A stretch of 64,000 nt of DNA, taken from assembly GCF_013087515.1 (NCBI RefSeq), contig NZ_JABFCN010000009.1, positions 62,001 through 126,000 on the forward strand, read 5' to 3'. Each line of letters opens with the position of its first letter. The first letter of the stretch is position 1. Below the pieces are notes generated by a model. That model did no database searches, was not told the DNA's origin, and saw nothing but the letters and a program-made list of their open reading frames with translations. This document shows positions 22,683 through 31,899 of this stretch, piece by piece. The translations under genes and the position numbers were made by a program. This DNA is from Rhizobium sophorae. GTDB lineage: Bacteria; Pseudomonadota; Alphaproteobacteria; Rhizobiales; Rhizobiaceae.

Positions 22683-23243
22683 CTAGACCTGCATGATTTC
22701 CTTTTCCTTCTCGCCAAGCAAGCGGTCGATTTCGGAAATCGTCTCGTCCGTCATCTTCTGTACACGTTCCGACTGCGCCCGGCTCTCGTCCTGGCCGATT
22801 ACGCCGTCTTTTTCGGCTTTCTTCAGGCCATCCATGCCGTCGCGGCGGACATGGCGAATCGCCACCTTGCTCTTTTCGGCATAGTCGTGCGCCACCTTGA
22901 CGAGCGACTTGCGGCGCTCCTCGTTCAGCTCCGGCAGCGGAATACGCAGGTTCTGGCCGTCGACGATCGGGTTGAGGCCGAGATTGGATTCGCGGATGCC
23001 GCGCTCGACGGCGCTGACCATCGACTTGTCCCAGACGGAAACCGACAGCATGCGCGGCTCGGGCACGGTGATGTTGGCGACCTGATTCAGCGGCATCCGC
23101 GAACCATAGGCCTCGATCGTCACCGGGTCGAGGATGTTGGCCGAAGCACGGCCGGTACGCAGCGATGCGATGTCGCTCTTGAATGCGGAAATCGCGCCGT
23201 CCATGCGGCGTTTCAGTTCCTTGATGTCGATACCTTCACTCAT
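22683..23243 (-). CDS. frr: Ribosome recycling factor
   Basis: 186 aa, normal length. With EF-G it splits the post-termination ribosome. The long helical arms of domain I ([25 protein letters not shown] at the N-terminus and a charged C-terminal helix) and the domain II segment ([21 protein letters not shown]) are clear. It lies 166 bp after pyrH; that gap holds two palindromic repeats. Confidence 0.97.
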   Translation of the reverse strand: MSEGIDIKELKRRMDGAISAFKSDIASLRTGRASANILDPVTIEAYGSRMPLNQVANITVPEPRMLSVSVWDKSMVSAVERGIRESNLGLNPIVDGQNLRIPLPELNEERRKSLVKVAHDYAEKSKVAIRHVRRDGMDGLKKAEKDGVIGQDESRAQSERVQKMTDETISEIDRLLGEKEKEIMQV

Positions 23244-23260
23244 GTCGATGCTCCCGTCCA

Positions 23261-23309
23261 GAGCATGATGCCCGAAAAGTGTCAGCGGTTTTCGGGCGCC
23301 ATCATGCTC
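23261..23309. repeat. Intergenic palindrome between frr and pyrH (type A)
   Basis: The ends GAGCATGATG and CATCATGCTC are inverted, with inner arms CCCGAAA and TTTCGGG. It can form a long imperfect hairpin. This is a type of extragenic palindrome widespread in rhizobial genomes. Only one copy was recognised in this window. Confidence 0.75.
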
Positions 23310-23322
23310 TTACTATTTAATG

Positions 23323-23374
23323 TAGAACATGATTCAGCTTTCAGGCCAAACGGGCCTAAAATCATCATGTTCTA
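23323..23374. repeat. Second intergenic palindrome between frr and pyrH
   Basis: TAGAACATGAT (23323-23333) is an exact inverted match of ATCATGTTCTA (23364-23374), with an inner AGGCC/GGCCT arm. It lies immediately beside the first palindrome. Both would be in the pyrH-frr transcript. Confidence 0.7.
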
Positions 23375-23409
23375 GCGAGGGCTGCGCCGAAACCGCGGCG
23401 CAGCTTATA

Positions 23410-24132
23410 TCAGTTGTCGGAGACGATGGTCTTGAGGCCACCGCCCGTCAAGATTTCGGCAAAACCACCCTTCTCGTGGATCGAGAAGACGATGATCGGA
23501 ATGGAATTTTCTCTGGCTAGCGCCACGGCGGCAACGTCCATCACCGCCAGCCCCCTGTCCAGCACTTCCTGGTGCGTCAGCCGGTCGAGCCGGGTCGCAT
23601 CGGGATATTTTTTCGGGTCGGCGGTGTAGATGCCGTCCACCTGCGTGCCCTTGAAGATCGCTTCCGCACCCATTTCGGCAGCGCGGAGTGCTGCGGCGGA
23701 ATCGGTGGTGAAGAAGGGGTTGCCGGTGCCGCCGGCAAAAATCACCACGCGTCCCATCGACAGATGATAGAGGGTTGCGCGCTGCGAAAAACTCTCGCAG
23801 ATCTCGGGCATGGAGATGGCCGAAAGCACCACCGTATCGATGTTCAGCTTGCGCAGCGAGGTCGCCAGCGCCAGCGCATTGATGATGGTGCCGAGCATGC
23901 CCATATGATCGCCGGTGACCCGGTCGCCGCCCTTGGACGCTACCGCGACACCGCGAAAGATATTGCCGCCACCGACGACGACGCCGACTTCCACGCCCAT
24001 ATGCCTTGCCTCGGCGATGTCGGATGCAATGCGGTCTGCCACCGTCACATCGATCCCGAAACCCTGGCCACCCATGAGCGCTTCGCCGGAAGCCTTGAGT
24101 AGAACGCGTTTATAGACAGGCTCTAAAGACAT
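23410..24132 (-). CDS. pyrH: Uridylate kinase
   Basis: 240 aa. It phosphorylates UMP to UDP and belongs to the amino-acid-kinase fold, distinct from eukaryotic UMP kinases. Seen are the phosphate-binding KASGEALMG segment, VVVGGGNIFRG, and the nucleotide-binding GTGNPFFTTDSAAALRA. It lies between tsf and frr, the classical bacterial order. Confidence 0.97.
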   Translation of the reverse strand: MSLEPVYKRVLLKASGEALMGGQGFGIDVTVADRIASDIAEARHMGVEVGVVVGGGNIFRGVAVASKGGDRVTGDHMGMLGTIINALALATSLRKLNIDTVVLSAISMPEICESFSQRATLYHLSMGRVVIFAGGTGNPFFTTDSAAALRAAEMGAEAIFKGTQVDGIYTADPKKYPDATRLDRLTHQEVLDRGLAVMDVAAVALARENSIPIIVFSIHEKGGFAEILTGGGLKTIVSDN

Positions 24133-24166
24133 CTTGGCTCCTCGTAAATTGCCGTGAATGCCCGAT

Positions 24167-24206
24167 ACACGAAGGGCACCGCGTTGTCACGCGATGCCCT
24201 TCGTGT
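24167..24206. other. Strong hairpin between tsf and pyrH
   Basis: Twelve bases (24167-24178, ACACGAAGGGCA) are exactly inverted at 24195-24206. There is no T tract after the stem on the minus strand, so it is not a simple terminator of tsf. It could act as an RNA-processing or stability element, or as an attenuator that sets tsf expression above pyrH. Confidence 0.55.
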
Positions 24207-24228
24207 TTTCCCAATTATGACTGGAAGA

Positions 24229-25155
24229 TCAACCCTTCACGGCAGCCGCGACTTCGGCGGCGAAATCGGTCTCTTCCTTCTCGACGCCTTCGCCGAGCAG
24301 CAGGCGGGCCATGCCGGCGACTTCGATCGGCGCGCCGACGGCCTTTTCGGCTTCCTTGATGGCGGCAGCGACCGTCAGATCCGGATTGATGACGAAAGCC
24401 TGCGAGAGAAGGGCGACTTCCTCGAAGAACTTGCGCATGCGGCCGTCGACCATCTTCTCGATGATATTGTCCGGCTTGCCGGAAGCACGCGACTGCTCGA
24501 TGAACACGTTGCGCTCGCGCTCGGCGACAGCGGCATCGACTTCTTCCGGGCGGATCGCCAGCGGCGCGGTGGCGGCGATGTGCATGGCGACCTGGCGGCC
24601 GATGGCGTTCAGGGCGTCCTTGTCGCCCGTCGACTTCAGCGCGACGAGAACGCCGAGCTTGCCGAGGCCGTCGGAAACAGCATTGTGGATATAGGTGGCG
24701 ACGACGCCGTCCTCGACCGAGAGAGCGGTCGAACGGCGCAGGTTCATGTTCTCGCCGATCGTTGCGATCGCATCCTTGATCGTGTCGGACACGGACTTGC
24801 CGGATGCCGGGTAGGTCGCAGCGGCAACGGCGTCAACGCTGCCGTCGGTCGAAACAGCGACCTTGGCGATGCCGCGGACGAGTTCCTGGAAGGCATCGTT
24901 ACGGGCGACGAAGTCGGTTTCGGAATTGACTTCGACGACGACGGCCTTGGTGCCTTGGCTCGAAACGCCGATGAGGCCTTCGGCAGCGGTGCGGCCGGAC
25001 TTCTTGTCGGCCTTGGCGATGCCCTTGGCGCGCAGCCAGTCGATTGCCGCTTCCATGTCGCCGGCGGTTTCAGCAAGAGCCTTCTTGCAGTCCATCATGC
25101 CTGCGCCGGTCTTTTCGCGCAGTTCCTTCACCATTGCAGCCGTAATCTCGCTCAT
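24229..25155 (-). CDS. tsf: Elongation factor Ts
   Basis: 308 aa. It is the nucleotide exchange factor of EF-Tu. The N-terminal UBA-like segment [19 protein letters not shown] and the core motif [14 protein letters not shown] are present. It is the second gene after rpsB; the 240-bp gap (25156-25395) suggests that the two genes may also have separate control. Confidence 0.97.
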   Translation of the reverse strand: MSEITAAMVKELREKTGAGMMDCKKALAETAGDMEAAIDWLRAKGIAKADKKSGRTAAEGLIGVSSQGTKAVVVEVNSETDFVARNDAFQELVRGIAKVAVSTDGSVDAVAAATYPASGKSVSDTIKDAIATIGENMNLRRSTALSVEDGVVATYIHNAVSDGLGKLGVLVALKSTGDKDALNAIGRQVAMHIAATAPLAIRPEEVDAAVAERERNVFIEQSRASGKPDNIIEKMVDGRMRKFFEEVALLSQAFVINPDLTVAAAIKEAEKAVGAPIEVAGMARLLLGEGVEKEETDFAAEVAAAVKG

Positions 25156-25395
25156 TAGCTTCCTCTTGTCGGTTCATACGGTGGGTCGCAAAGCGCGGCT
25201 CGGCACCGGATTGAGGCACGAAATGTACCTGTATGTATGACAGCGTGATGAAGACGCGTCATAACGAAACTTATCGGGCGGAGAGCCTGACGCCCTCCTC
25301 TTGAAACAGGCAAGGCCGCCGAACTTCGATGAGTCGCGAGCGGCCTTTCCCAGTCTCTGTAAGCTTTGGCGGAGTTTTCGATCCGCCCGCTTTCA

Positions 25396-26163
25396 TCAGC
25401 CTTCGGCTGCTTCCTCGAGAGCCGGCTCGACCGGAACTTCGATGGATGCGCCGAGATCGCGGCCGGAAGAGCCCTGCTGACGCGCAATGCCGTCGATGGC
25501 GGCACGGGAGATCAGCTCGCAATAAAGAGCGATCGCGCGCGATGCGTCGTCGTTACCCGGGATCGGATAGTCGATCAGGTCCGGATCGCAGTTCGAATCG
25601 ATGATGGCGACAACCGGGATGCCGAGGCGCTTGGCTTCGTCGATCGCGATCTTTTCCTTGTTGGTGTCGATGATGAACATCAGGTCGGGCGTGCCGCCCA
25701 TATCGCGGATACCGCCAAGAGCCTTGTCCAGCTTTTCGCGTTCGCGCTCGAGGTTCAGGCGTTCCTTCTTGGTGAAGCCCTGGGCTTCGCCGTTCAGAAT
25801 CTCGTCGAGCTTGCGCAGGCGCTGGATCGAATTGGAGATCGTCTTCCAGTTCGTCATCATGCCGCCGAGCCAGCGCGAGTTGACGTAGTACTGGGCCGAG
25901 CGCTTGGCGCTGTCGGCAATGATCTCAGACGCCTGGCGCTTGGTGCCGACGAAGAGAACGCGGCCGCCGCGGGCAACGGTGTCGCTGACGACCTGAAGGG
26001 CGCGCGACAGCATCGGAACGGTCTGGGCCAGATCGATGATGTGAATGTTGTTGCGATCGCCGAAGATATACGGCTTCATCTTCGGGTTCCAGCGATGCGT
26101 CTGGTGACCGAAGTGGACGCCTGCCTCAAGAAGCTGGCGCATAGAAAAATCAGGCAATGCCAT
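25396..26163 (-). CDS. rpsB: 30S ribosomal protein S2
   Basis: 255 aa. The N-terminal [19 protein letters not shown] and the central [16 protein letters not shown] and [12 protein letters not shown] blocks are S2 signatures. A short acidic C-terminal tail (EEAAEG) is typical of alphaproteobacterial S2. It heads the rpsB-tsf-pyrH-frr cluster. The 181 bp upstream (26164-26344) must hold the promoter; no box was called. Confidence 0.97.
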   Translation of the reverse strand: MALPDFSMRQLLEAGVHFGHQTHRWNPKMKPYIFGDRNNIHIIDLAQTVPMLSRALQVVSDTVARGGRVLFVGTKRQASEIIADSAKRSAQYYVNSRWLGGMMTNWKTISNSIQRLRKLDEILNGEAQGFTKKERLNLEREREKLDKALGGIRDMGGTPDLMFIIDTNKEKIAIDEAKRLGIPVVAIIDSNCDPDLIDYPIPGNDDASRAIALYCELISRAAIDGIARQQGSSGRDLGASIEVPVEPALEEAAEG

Positions 26164-26344
26164 GCCTTGTTACTCCTTTTCCGGTTGAACCTCCGCAAGG
26201 CGAACAGCACCCTCTTCGAGGATGCCACCGGGCGGAACAGCCCGGATTTCTCCCGGACGATCCCATGCCTTACGTGTGGAATGCCGGTGCCCATACATTC
26301 GATTTGGCGCAAAAGCAAGGCTTATGCCGAAAAAACCTGGTAGC

Positions 26345-27451
26345 TCAGCTTGCCAGCGTCGGCAGCAGCGACAGCATGACGCCTGCGTCGGGCATCGGCA
26401 GGATGGCATCGACCTCAGCCGGCAGCAGGGTGCCGATTGCGCTGTCGGCGTTGCCGGTGGCGGTCCCCAGCGGACCGCGGAAGCCATGCCTCGTCCAGGC
26501 AAGCCCCTGGAGCTTCGGGCTCACCAGCGCTTCGATCAGTCGGTTGGCATTCTCGTCGACGACGATCAGCGGATGCGCCGAATAGACGGTCGGGCGCGGA
26601 TAGAGCACCACCGGCTTTGCGCCGGCGCTCGCCTTGATGCGCTCCCAGCGTGCTGGATCGGCGAGGATCCATTCGACCAGCTGGTTCTCATAACCGACGA
26701 TCATCGGCTCGCCGCCGAGGCCGCCTGCGAGATACTGGTCGAAAAGTTTGCCCGAGGACGGCGACTTGAACCCCATGTTGCGGAAGATCGCCTGCACCTT
26801 GCCGCCAAACGTAGCAAGGTCGCCGGATGTCGCGACATTGCCGCTGAACAGGCTGAGCACCAGGCCTGCGAACATGAAGCCGGAATTGGAGCGGTTGGGA
26901 TCGGTCGAGACGATGCGGGCGCGGCCGTAGAGCGAATTGACGCCGAGTTTCGACCAGTCGGATCCGGCCAGGATCGCATCAAGCAGCGCTTTGAGGTCGA
27001 GCTGATGATGGCCTTCGTTCGTCACCGTCACCAATCCCGCTTTCATCAGTCCATCGACGACGGGCTGCCAGGAATAGACGACGACCGGCGTGTTCAGCAT
27101 GACGCGGTCGTTGCGAATAGAAATGCCGTTCTGCCTGGCGATATCGACCATGATCGAGGAGGATGGCCAGAGGAATTGCGGATGCTGCGACAGCAGCGCC
27201 GGTTCGCGCACCATCTCGACGGAACCGGCGACGCGGCTGTCCACCGTCAATCCGTATCCGCCGAGCGCCCTGACGACGTCGGGATCGGCGAGAAAGGCTT
27301 CCTTCTCGCCACCGACGAAGCCGAAAAGCGTCGTGCGGCTGCCGAGCAGGCCCTGCAATTCCGGCCGATCCCGGACAGCGAAATAACCGCCGGTGCCGAA
27401 GACGCCGGCTCCGAGCAGTCCCACTCCAAAGGCGCGACGAGAAAGGGCCAT
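26345..27451 (-). CDS. Tat-exported periplasmic solute-binding-like protein of the telA operon
   Basis: 368 aa. The N-terminus MALSRRAFGVGLLGAGVF has twin arginines before a hydrophobic stretch, which suggests Tat export. The rest resembles periplasmic-binding folds (segments TPVVVYSWQPVVDGL, GFMFAGLVLSLFSGN, EPMIVGYENQLVEWIL). The nearest ABC permease genes in the window are far away, so it may not feed a transporter. It is the last of four linked genes; its ATG shares one base with the xpaC stop (TGATG). The ligand is unknown. Confidence 0.7.
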   Translation of the reverse strand: MALSRRAFGVGLLGAGVFGTGGYFAVRDRPELQGLLGSRTTLFGFVGGEKEAFLADPDVVRALGGYGLTVDSRVAGSVEMVREPALLSQHPQFLWPSSSIMVDIARQNGISIRNDRVMLNTPVVVYSWQPVVDGLMKAGLVTVTNEGHHQLDLKALLDAILAGSDWSKLGVNSLYGRARIVSTDPNRSNSGFMFAGLVLSLFSGNVATSGDLATFGGKVQAIFRNMGFKSPSSGKLFDQYLAGGLGGEPMIVGYENQLVEWILADPARWERIKASAGAKPVVLYPRPTVYSAHPLIVVDENANRLIEALVSPKLQGLAWTRHGFRGPLGTATGNADSAIGTLLPAEVDAILPMPDAGVMLSLLPTLAS

Positions 27452-28068
27452 CAGCGTCCGATATCCTCTTTGAGTGATGCCTGGATGAGGCGCAGATCGG
27501 TGTCGAGCGTGCCGAGCTCCTCATCGACCAGGCTGTCGGCATAATGGACGAAAGCCTCTTCGAGCTTCACCAGCACGCCGCGCACCTCCTGCAACTGCTT
27601 GGGGTCTGGAACGCGCTTCGCCTCGATCACGGCAAAACCTTCCGCCACCTCGGCGGCACGCGGCAGATAATAAGAGAGGAACCGCCGCACGGCATTGGCA
27701 CTCTCGGGCTTGGCCTCGACCTTGCGAAAGACATCGGCGGCGATTTCAGCAAGATGCCGGACCGCGGTTGCCATCTGACGATCGCTTATCGTGTCGGCGG
27801 CAGTCTCCAGCCTCTCAGCAAAGGGCACGGCGGCCTCCAGCAGGTCGCGGGCAAAGGCGACGCGCCCGCTGCCGATGCTCTTGATATCGAGGCCTTCGAA
27901 CAGCCGGCGCGGCGCGAGCAGAATGACCAGGCCGGCAAAGACCAGAAGGGCGATGATGGCGGCGATCCAGAAGGGCATGCCGGCGGCAAAGCTCAAGAGC
28001 GGCACGGTGATTGCCGCCGCCAGTCCCGCCACGATCCAGTTGCCGTCATTGCCGAGCCAGTTGCGCAT
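27451..28068 (-). CDS. XpaC-family membrane protein (5-bromo-4-chloroindolyl phosphate hydrolysis family)
   Basis: 205 aa. Two membrane helices (about residues 9-30 and 32-52, FWIAAIIALLVFAGLVILL) are followed by a cytoplasmic helical domain with the family pattern (FLSYYLPRAAEVAEGFAVIE). XpaC-like genes are commonly next to telA in bacteria. The name comes from an indirect phenotype in Bacillus; the real function is not settled. It lies 7 bp after the vWA gene. Confidence 0.75.
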   Translation of the reverse strand: MRNWLGNDGNWIVAGLAAAITVPLLSFAAGMPFWIAAIIALLVFAGLVILLAPRRLFEGLDIKSIGSGRVAFARDLLEAAVPFAERLETAADTISDRQMATAVRHLAEIAADVFRKVEAKPESANAVRRFLSYYLPRAAEVAEGFAVIEAKRVPDPKQLQEVRGVLVKLEEAFVHYADSLVDEELGTLDTDLRLIQASLKEDIGR

Positions 28069-28075
28069 GCCTGTC

Positions 28076-29662
28076 CTAATTGTAGCCTCGCGCGGTGCGG
28101 AAAGCGGTGGCGAGATCCGAACCGCCGTCGAACACGCGCGCCGAGGTCAGCTTGGCGAGGCTGTCGAGCTGGGTCTTGTCGGCATCGCCGAATGTGATGC
28201 CGAAAATCGGCACATGCGGCTCCATCGCGTTCCATTGTCTGGTGAAGGCCTGGCTTTGATCATCGGACTTGCCATCGGTCATGATGACGATGGCAGGCAG
28301 ATAAGTCGAGAGCCCGTCGGTTCGGGCAATCTGCTGCAGAGCCCGTGCGGCGCAGGCATACATGTTCGTGCCGCCATTGGCCTTCTGCCGGGAAATCTCG
28401 TTCAGCAGCCCCTCCTGCTCGAGCGGATTTCCACTCGCCACGAAAGTGTTGCGCACGCTGCCGTCGAAGGGAATAACGATGATCTGATCGGCGGGCGACC
28501 ATTGCACCAGCACCTTACTCGCTTCGTCGGGCGTCAACAGGAAACGCATCGCCTTCTGCAGCTGGTCCTCGCCGTGACCTTGCATTGAACCGGAAAAATC
28601 AAGGCAGAGCGCGGTCAGCGACGGTTTGCGCAGCGCGGCCTGATAAAGGTTGAGCGCCTGGCGGATGACGCTCGCCTCCGGCATGCGGATCGCCGTCACC
28701 AATCGGGCGGGATCGAAATTCCAGCCTGGCTCCGGCTTTGCGGCAACGCCGGTCAGCGGAATGCGTCGGCCGGTATCGGCAATGCGCTGCTGCACCGGGG
28801 CCGAGCTGAGATAGGCGAGCAGATCGTTGAAGAAGGTCTGCACTTCAGGCCCTCGGCCATGATCGACGAAACCGATCGGCGAATCCGCCACGGCCACACC
28901 ATCGGCCGGATAGATCGCGTAAAGCGGCTCCTGCGACAGGGCGGCCAGCTTGTCGTTGGTTTCCTTCAGCACCGCCTCGTAATTCCACATCGCGTCATAG
29001 ACCGTGCCCTTGCCGGCGGATTCGACATAGAGATCGGCAAGCCAGCCGGAAGAGCCGGAAGAGCGCACGACACCTGACAGCAGCGACCGGACGCTCTCCT
29101 GGACGTGTCTGTCGTCGAGATCGCCGGGTTCGATCACCGGCTTGTTGCCGAGCGCGCTCGACAGCATGGCAAGATAGGCGCTGGCGCCCGAATTGGATTG
29201 CGTCGCCGAGGTCATCAGGAACTTCAGCGATCCGCTCTCGACCGCAGCGAGAATGTCCCTCATGAAGACGTCCTTGCCGATCCAGCCGAGCTGCTCAGCC
29301 TTCGACCTGCGCACGCCCAAGACCACCGGCGTCTGAGCGATCGAGGTCAGGCTTTTGACGCGGCGCTTGGTGTCGAACATGTCGACCCACACGCTGGAGG
29401 CCGGCCAGACCGCATCCTGCACGACGCCCTGGTCACTCTGCAGCGCCAGGCCGATATCGAGCGTGCCTTCATATTTGAAGGTGCAGGTGGCGCTCTTCTG
29501 CTTGCAGAATTCTTCGACGATCGGCTGCAGAACGGTGTTCTCCGATCCCGATACGATCGAGAAATCCGGCCCCTGCCCGAAGGGATTGCAGCCGGCAAGG
29601 GGCAGAACGGCAAGAAGTGCCAGACCGGAAAGCAGTGCTCGCATCGTCATCTTGCCGATCAC
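28076..29662 (-). CDS. Lipoprotein with solute-binding domain fused to a von Willebrand factor A domain
   Basis: 528 aa from GTG 29662, which overlaps the telA stop as GTGA; ATG 29650 and 29644 are alternatives. A lipobox ends at Cys25 (LPLAGC). Residues about 33-305 look like a class II periplasmic-binding domain (TSATQSNSGASAYLAML, ADSPIGFVDHG). Residues about 348-528 are a vWA domain with a complete metal-ion-dependent adhesion site: Asp355-Ser357-Ser359 (DFSGS), Thr432 and Asp463. It is predicted to be a membrane-anchored periplasmic protein. The binding partner is unknown. Confidence 0.8.
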   Translation of the reverse strand: MIGKMTMRALLSGLALLAVLPLAGCNPFGQGPDFSIVSGSENTVLQPIVEEFCKQKSATCTFKYEGTLDIGLALQSDQGVVQDAVWPASSVWVDMFDTKRRVKSLTSIAQTPVVLGVRRSKAEQLGWIGKDVFMRDILAAVESGSLKFLMTSATQSNSGASAYLAMLSSALGNKPVIEPGDLDDRHVQESVRSLLSGVVRSSGSSGWLADLYVESAGKGTVYDAMWNYEAVLKETNDKLAALSQEPLYAIYPADGVAVADSPIGFVDHGRGPEVQTFFNDLLAYLSSAPVQQRIADTGRRIPLTGVAAKPEPGWNFDPARLVTAIRMPEASVIRQALNLYQAALRKPSLTALCLDFSGSMQGHGEDQLQKAMRFLLTPDEASKVLVQWSPADQIIVIPFDGSVRNTFVASGNPLEQEGLLNEISRQKANGGTNMYACAARALQQIARTDGLSTYLPAIVIMTDGKSDDQSQAFTRQWNAMEPHVPIFGITFGDADKTQLDSLAKLTSARVFDGGSDLATAFRTARGYN

Positions 29663-30735
29663 GCCTGGGTCATAGCCTTCTTGAGTTCGACCGTCATCTG
29701 CTCCATCTGCTGCTCGGCGAGCGCCCGCTTCCGGCGCCCCTCCTCCTGAACCTGAAGCACCCCTGATATGGTATCGATCAGATCCTTGTTGGCCTTGGCG
29801 AGCGTGTCGATATCGACGATGCCGCGCTGCGACTGCTGCTCGATGGCGATAGCCTGATCCTTCATCATTTCCGATGCTTGGCGGATCATGTCGTTGGTGG
29901 CGTCGGTCACCGCCTTCTGCAGGTCGAGCGCCGATTTCTGCCGCGTCAGGCCGAGCAGGATCACCATCTTCTGCTTCCAGGCCGGCACCGTCAGCGCCGA
30001 CGTCGCCTGCAGGTTTTCGATCAGCGTCTCGTCACCCGCCTGGACGATGCGGATCTGCGGCAATTGCTGGATGCCGAGCTGGCGAGCCTGCTGCAGGTAG
30101 AACACCCGCTTTTCCAGCCGGTCGAGCGCTTGCAGGCTATCCTGATAGCTCTGCGCCTCCAGCATGCCGCCGCCGGGGCCGGCCGCGGCCGCCTCTGCTT
30201 GCGCCTTCAGCTTTGGCAAATCGACACTGCGGAAGCGCTCGGCGAAAGTCTTGCCGGCCTGAACATAGGCCTCGAGCCGCATGATCGATTGCCTGGTTTC
30301 CTCATGCAGGTCGTCGAGCAGCGCAATGTCGCGCCTCAGCGTATCCTTATGGCGGTCGAGCTCCAGGCCGATCCGGTCGATCTGGCCGGCCACGTCTTCG
30401 AACTCTGCCTTGAAGCGTTCGAGCCGGGCCTTGGCAGAGAGAAACATGCGGCTGAGGAAACCCTTATCCTTCAGCGATGCCGGATCGAGGCTTCTCGATT
30501 TGTGGATGATGTCGGTCAGCAAGCGGCCGACATCGCCGAGGTCCTTGTTGCGGACTTCCCGCAGGATCCTGTCGGCATAATCGCTGACCGCCTGCTGGGC
30601 GCGGTCGCCATAGACCGAGATGCCGGCCCGGTCGGTGATATCGATGCTATCGGAAATGCGGGCAATTTCCGCCGGATCGGCGACCACAACCGGCAGGGCG
30701 GCATTCTGAACAGTCGCGAGATCGGTGTCGGCCAT
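29659..30735 (-). CDS. TelA-family protein (toxic anion resistance family)
   Basis: 358 aa from ATG 30735 (a second in-frame ATG at 30750 is possible). It is soluble and almost wholly helical, with predicted coiled coils. LKAQAEAAAAGPGGGMLEAQSYQDSL and the block YLQQARQLGIQQLPQIRIVQAGDETLIENLQ are typical of TelA/KlaA (PF05816). The family was named from plasmid tellurite resistance, but chromosomal members have other, poorly known roles. It is the first gene of the four-gene operon. Confidence 0.85.
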   Translation of the reverse strand: MADTDLATVQNAALPVVVADPAEIARISDSIDITDRAGISVYGDRAQQAVSDYADRILREVRNKDLGDVGRLLTDIIHKSRSLDPASLKDKGFLSRMFLSAKARLERFKAEFEDVAGQIDRIGLELDRHKDTLRRDIALLDDLHEETRQSIMRLEAYVQAGKTFAERFRSVDLPKLKAQAEAAAAGPGGGMLEAQSYQDSLQALDRLEKRVFYLQQARQLGIQQLPQIRIVQAGDETLIENLQATSALTVPAWKQKMVILLGLTRQKSALDLQKAVTDATNDMIRQASEMMKDQAIAIEQQSQRGIVDIDTLAKANKDLIDTISGVLQVQEEGRRKRALAEQQMEQMTVELKKAMTQA

Positions 30736-30926
30736 GGTTCGGGCTTTCAAGCTTGCGATGCGTAGTGGTCAAAGCAGTCTAGCAGATAGACGTCATCGCA
30801 ATGGCTTGGCCGCCAGGATCGCACCGACCCGAAAAGCAGGACGTCAGACGGCGACTCAGTCATCGCTGATCGCCGAACCATAGTGAACTTTATGATACAG
30901 TTTTATGACAGGCGAGATGTCGTCGC

Positions 30927-31763
30927 CTACTTGCAAACCTCGGCCTTGCGATCGAGCAGCTCCAGCTTGGCGAGCTTGCCGGTCAGGACGAAATCGCCGT
31001 AATCCATCGTCAGGTCGCGGGTGATGCCGTTCTCATAGAGCTTGAAGGACATGCGGTAGACCGGCAAAGCATCCGATTTCGCACTCTCGTTGAAATAGGC
31101 GATCGTTACCGGCCAGAAGGCCGTCTTGGAGAAGGCGCCGGCATTGCCGGCATCGGCTTCCTCGGCGATAGGCGTTTGCTGCTTGCCGACGATCGTCGTC
31201 GTCGCCAGCGACTTGTCGCCGTCGTCCGAACCGTCGAAAACGCGCGCCTCGAAGAAGCGCTTGCCGTCCTTGGCGTGCTGGATCACGTCGAGCATATGTT
31301 CCGTGGGAAAACGGCTTTCTAAAAGCTGCAGCTCGCGGCTCGCTGGCTGCTTGAGATCGACTTTGACGCCATCCGGCTGGTCCTGCGCCGCGCCGTTGAC
31401 CTCTTTATCGAGCTGTTCGTCGGTGAAGGATTTGGTGTCGAAGGTGAACTTGCCGTCCTTCAGGTTCTCGAATGTCTTCGTCTGCTGGTCGCTGACACGC
31501 ACGCTATCGCCGGTGTCGATCTGCGTCACGAAGCGGAAGTTAGTCGTAAAGCCCCGGCAATAGCTGCCGTCGAACTCATAGACCATGCGACCGTACATGG
31601 CGGCGATGCCGGAGCGGTCCGAAGCGTCCTTCAGTTCCAGATCGTAGACCGCGCGATGGGCGACGAGGCCGGTCGCGATCGCAGCGCTCACCGCGGGCGC
31701 AGCCGCCCATGCATTGGCGGAAACGCTGGCGAGAAGCAGAGCGACAAGACTCGATCGGAACAT
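30927..31763 (-). CDS. eipB: EipB-family periplasmic cell-envelope integrity protein
   Basis: 278 aa, DUF1849. A Sec signal peptide (about 1-21, ANAWAAA) precedes the mature protein. Cysteines near residue 69 (GSYCRGF) and at 277 (EVCK) match the conserved pair that forms a disulfide in Brucella EipB. The family supports envelope stability in Rhizobiales. It is monocistronic and divergent from ridA. The 191 bp between it and telA (30736-30926) show no clear motif. Confidence 0.85.
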   Translation of the reverse strand: MFRSSLVALLLASVSANAWAAAPAVSAAIATGLVAHRAVYDLELKDASDRSGIAAMYGRMVYEFDGSYCRGFTTNFRFVTQIDTGDSVRVSDQQTKTFENLKDGKFTFDTKSFTDEQLDKEVNGAAQDQPDGVKVDLKQPASRELQLLESRFPTEHMLDVIQHAKDGKRFFEARVFDGSDDGDKSLATTTIVGKQQTPIAEEADAGNAGAFSKTAFWPVTIAYFNESAKSDALPVYRMSFKLYENGITRDLTMDYGDFVLTGKLAKLELLDRKAEVCK

Positions 31764-31899
31764 TCATTAACTCCTGTTGGACTCGGTCGCGATGTTATAA
31801 GAACGCTTTCGGCCAAATCGAGGCTCGAAACTGTCATATTAAAGATTCTAGTCTTGATGCATAATTTTTGAAGAATTGACAACAAAAGCGGAGACGAAA

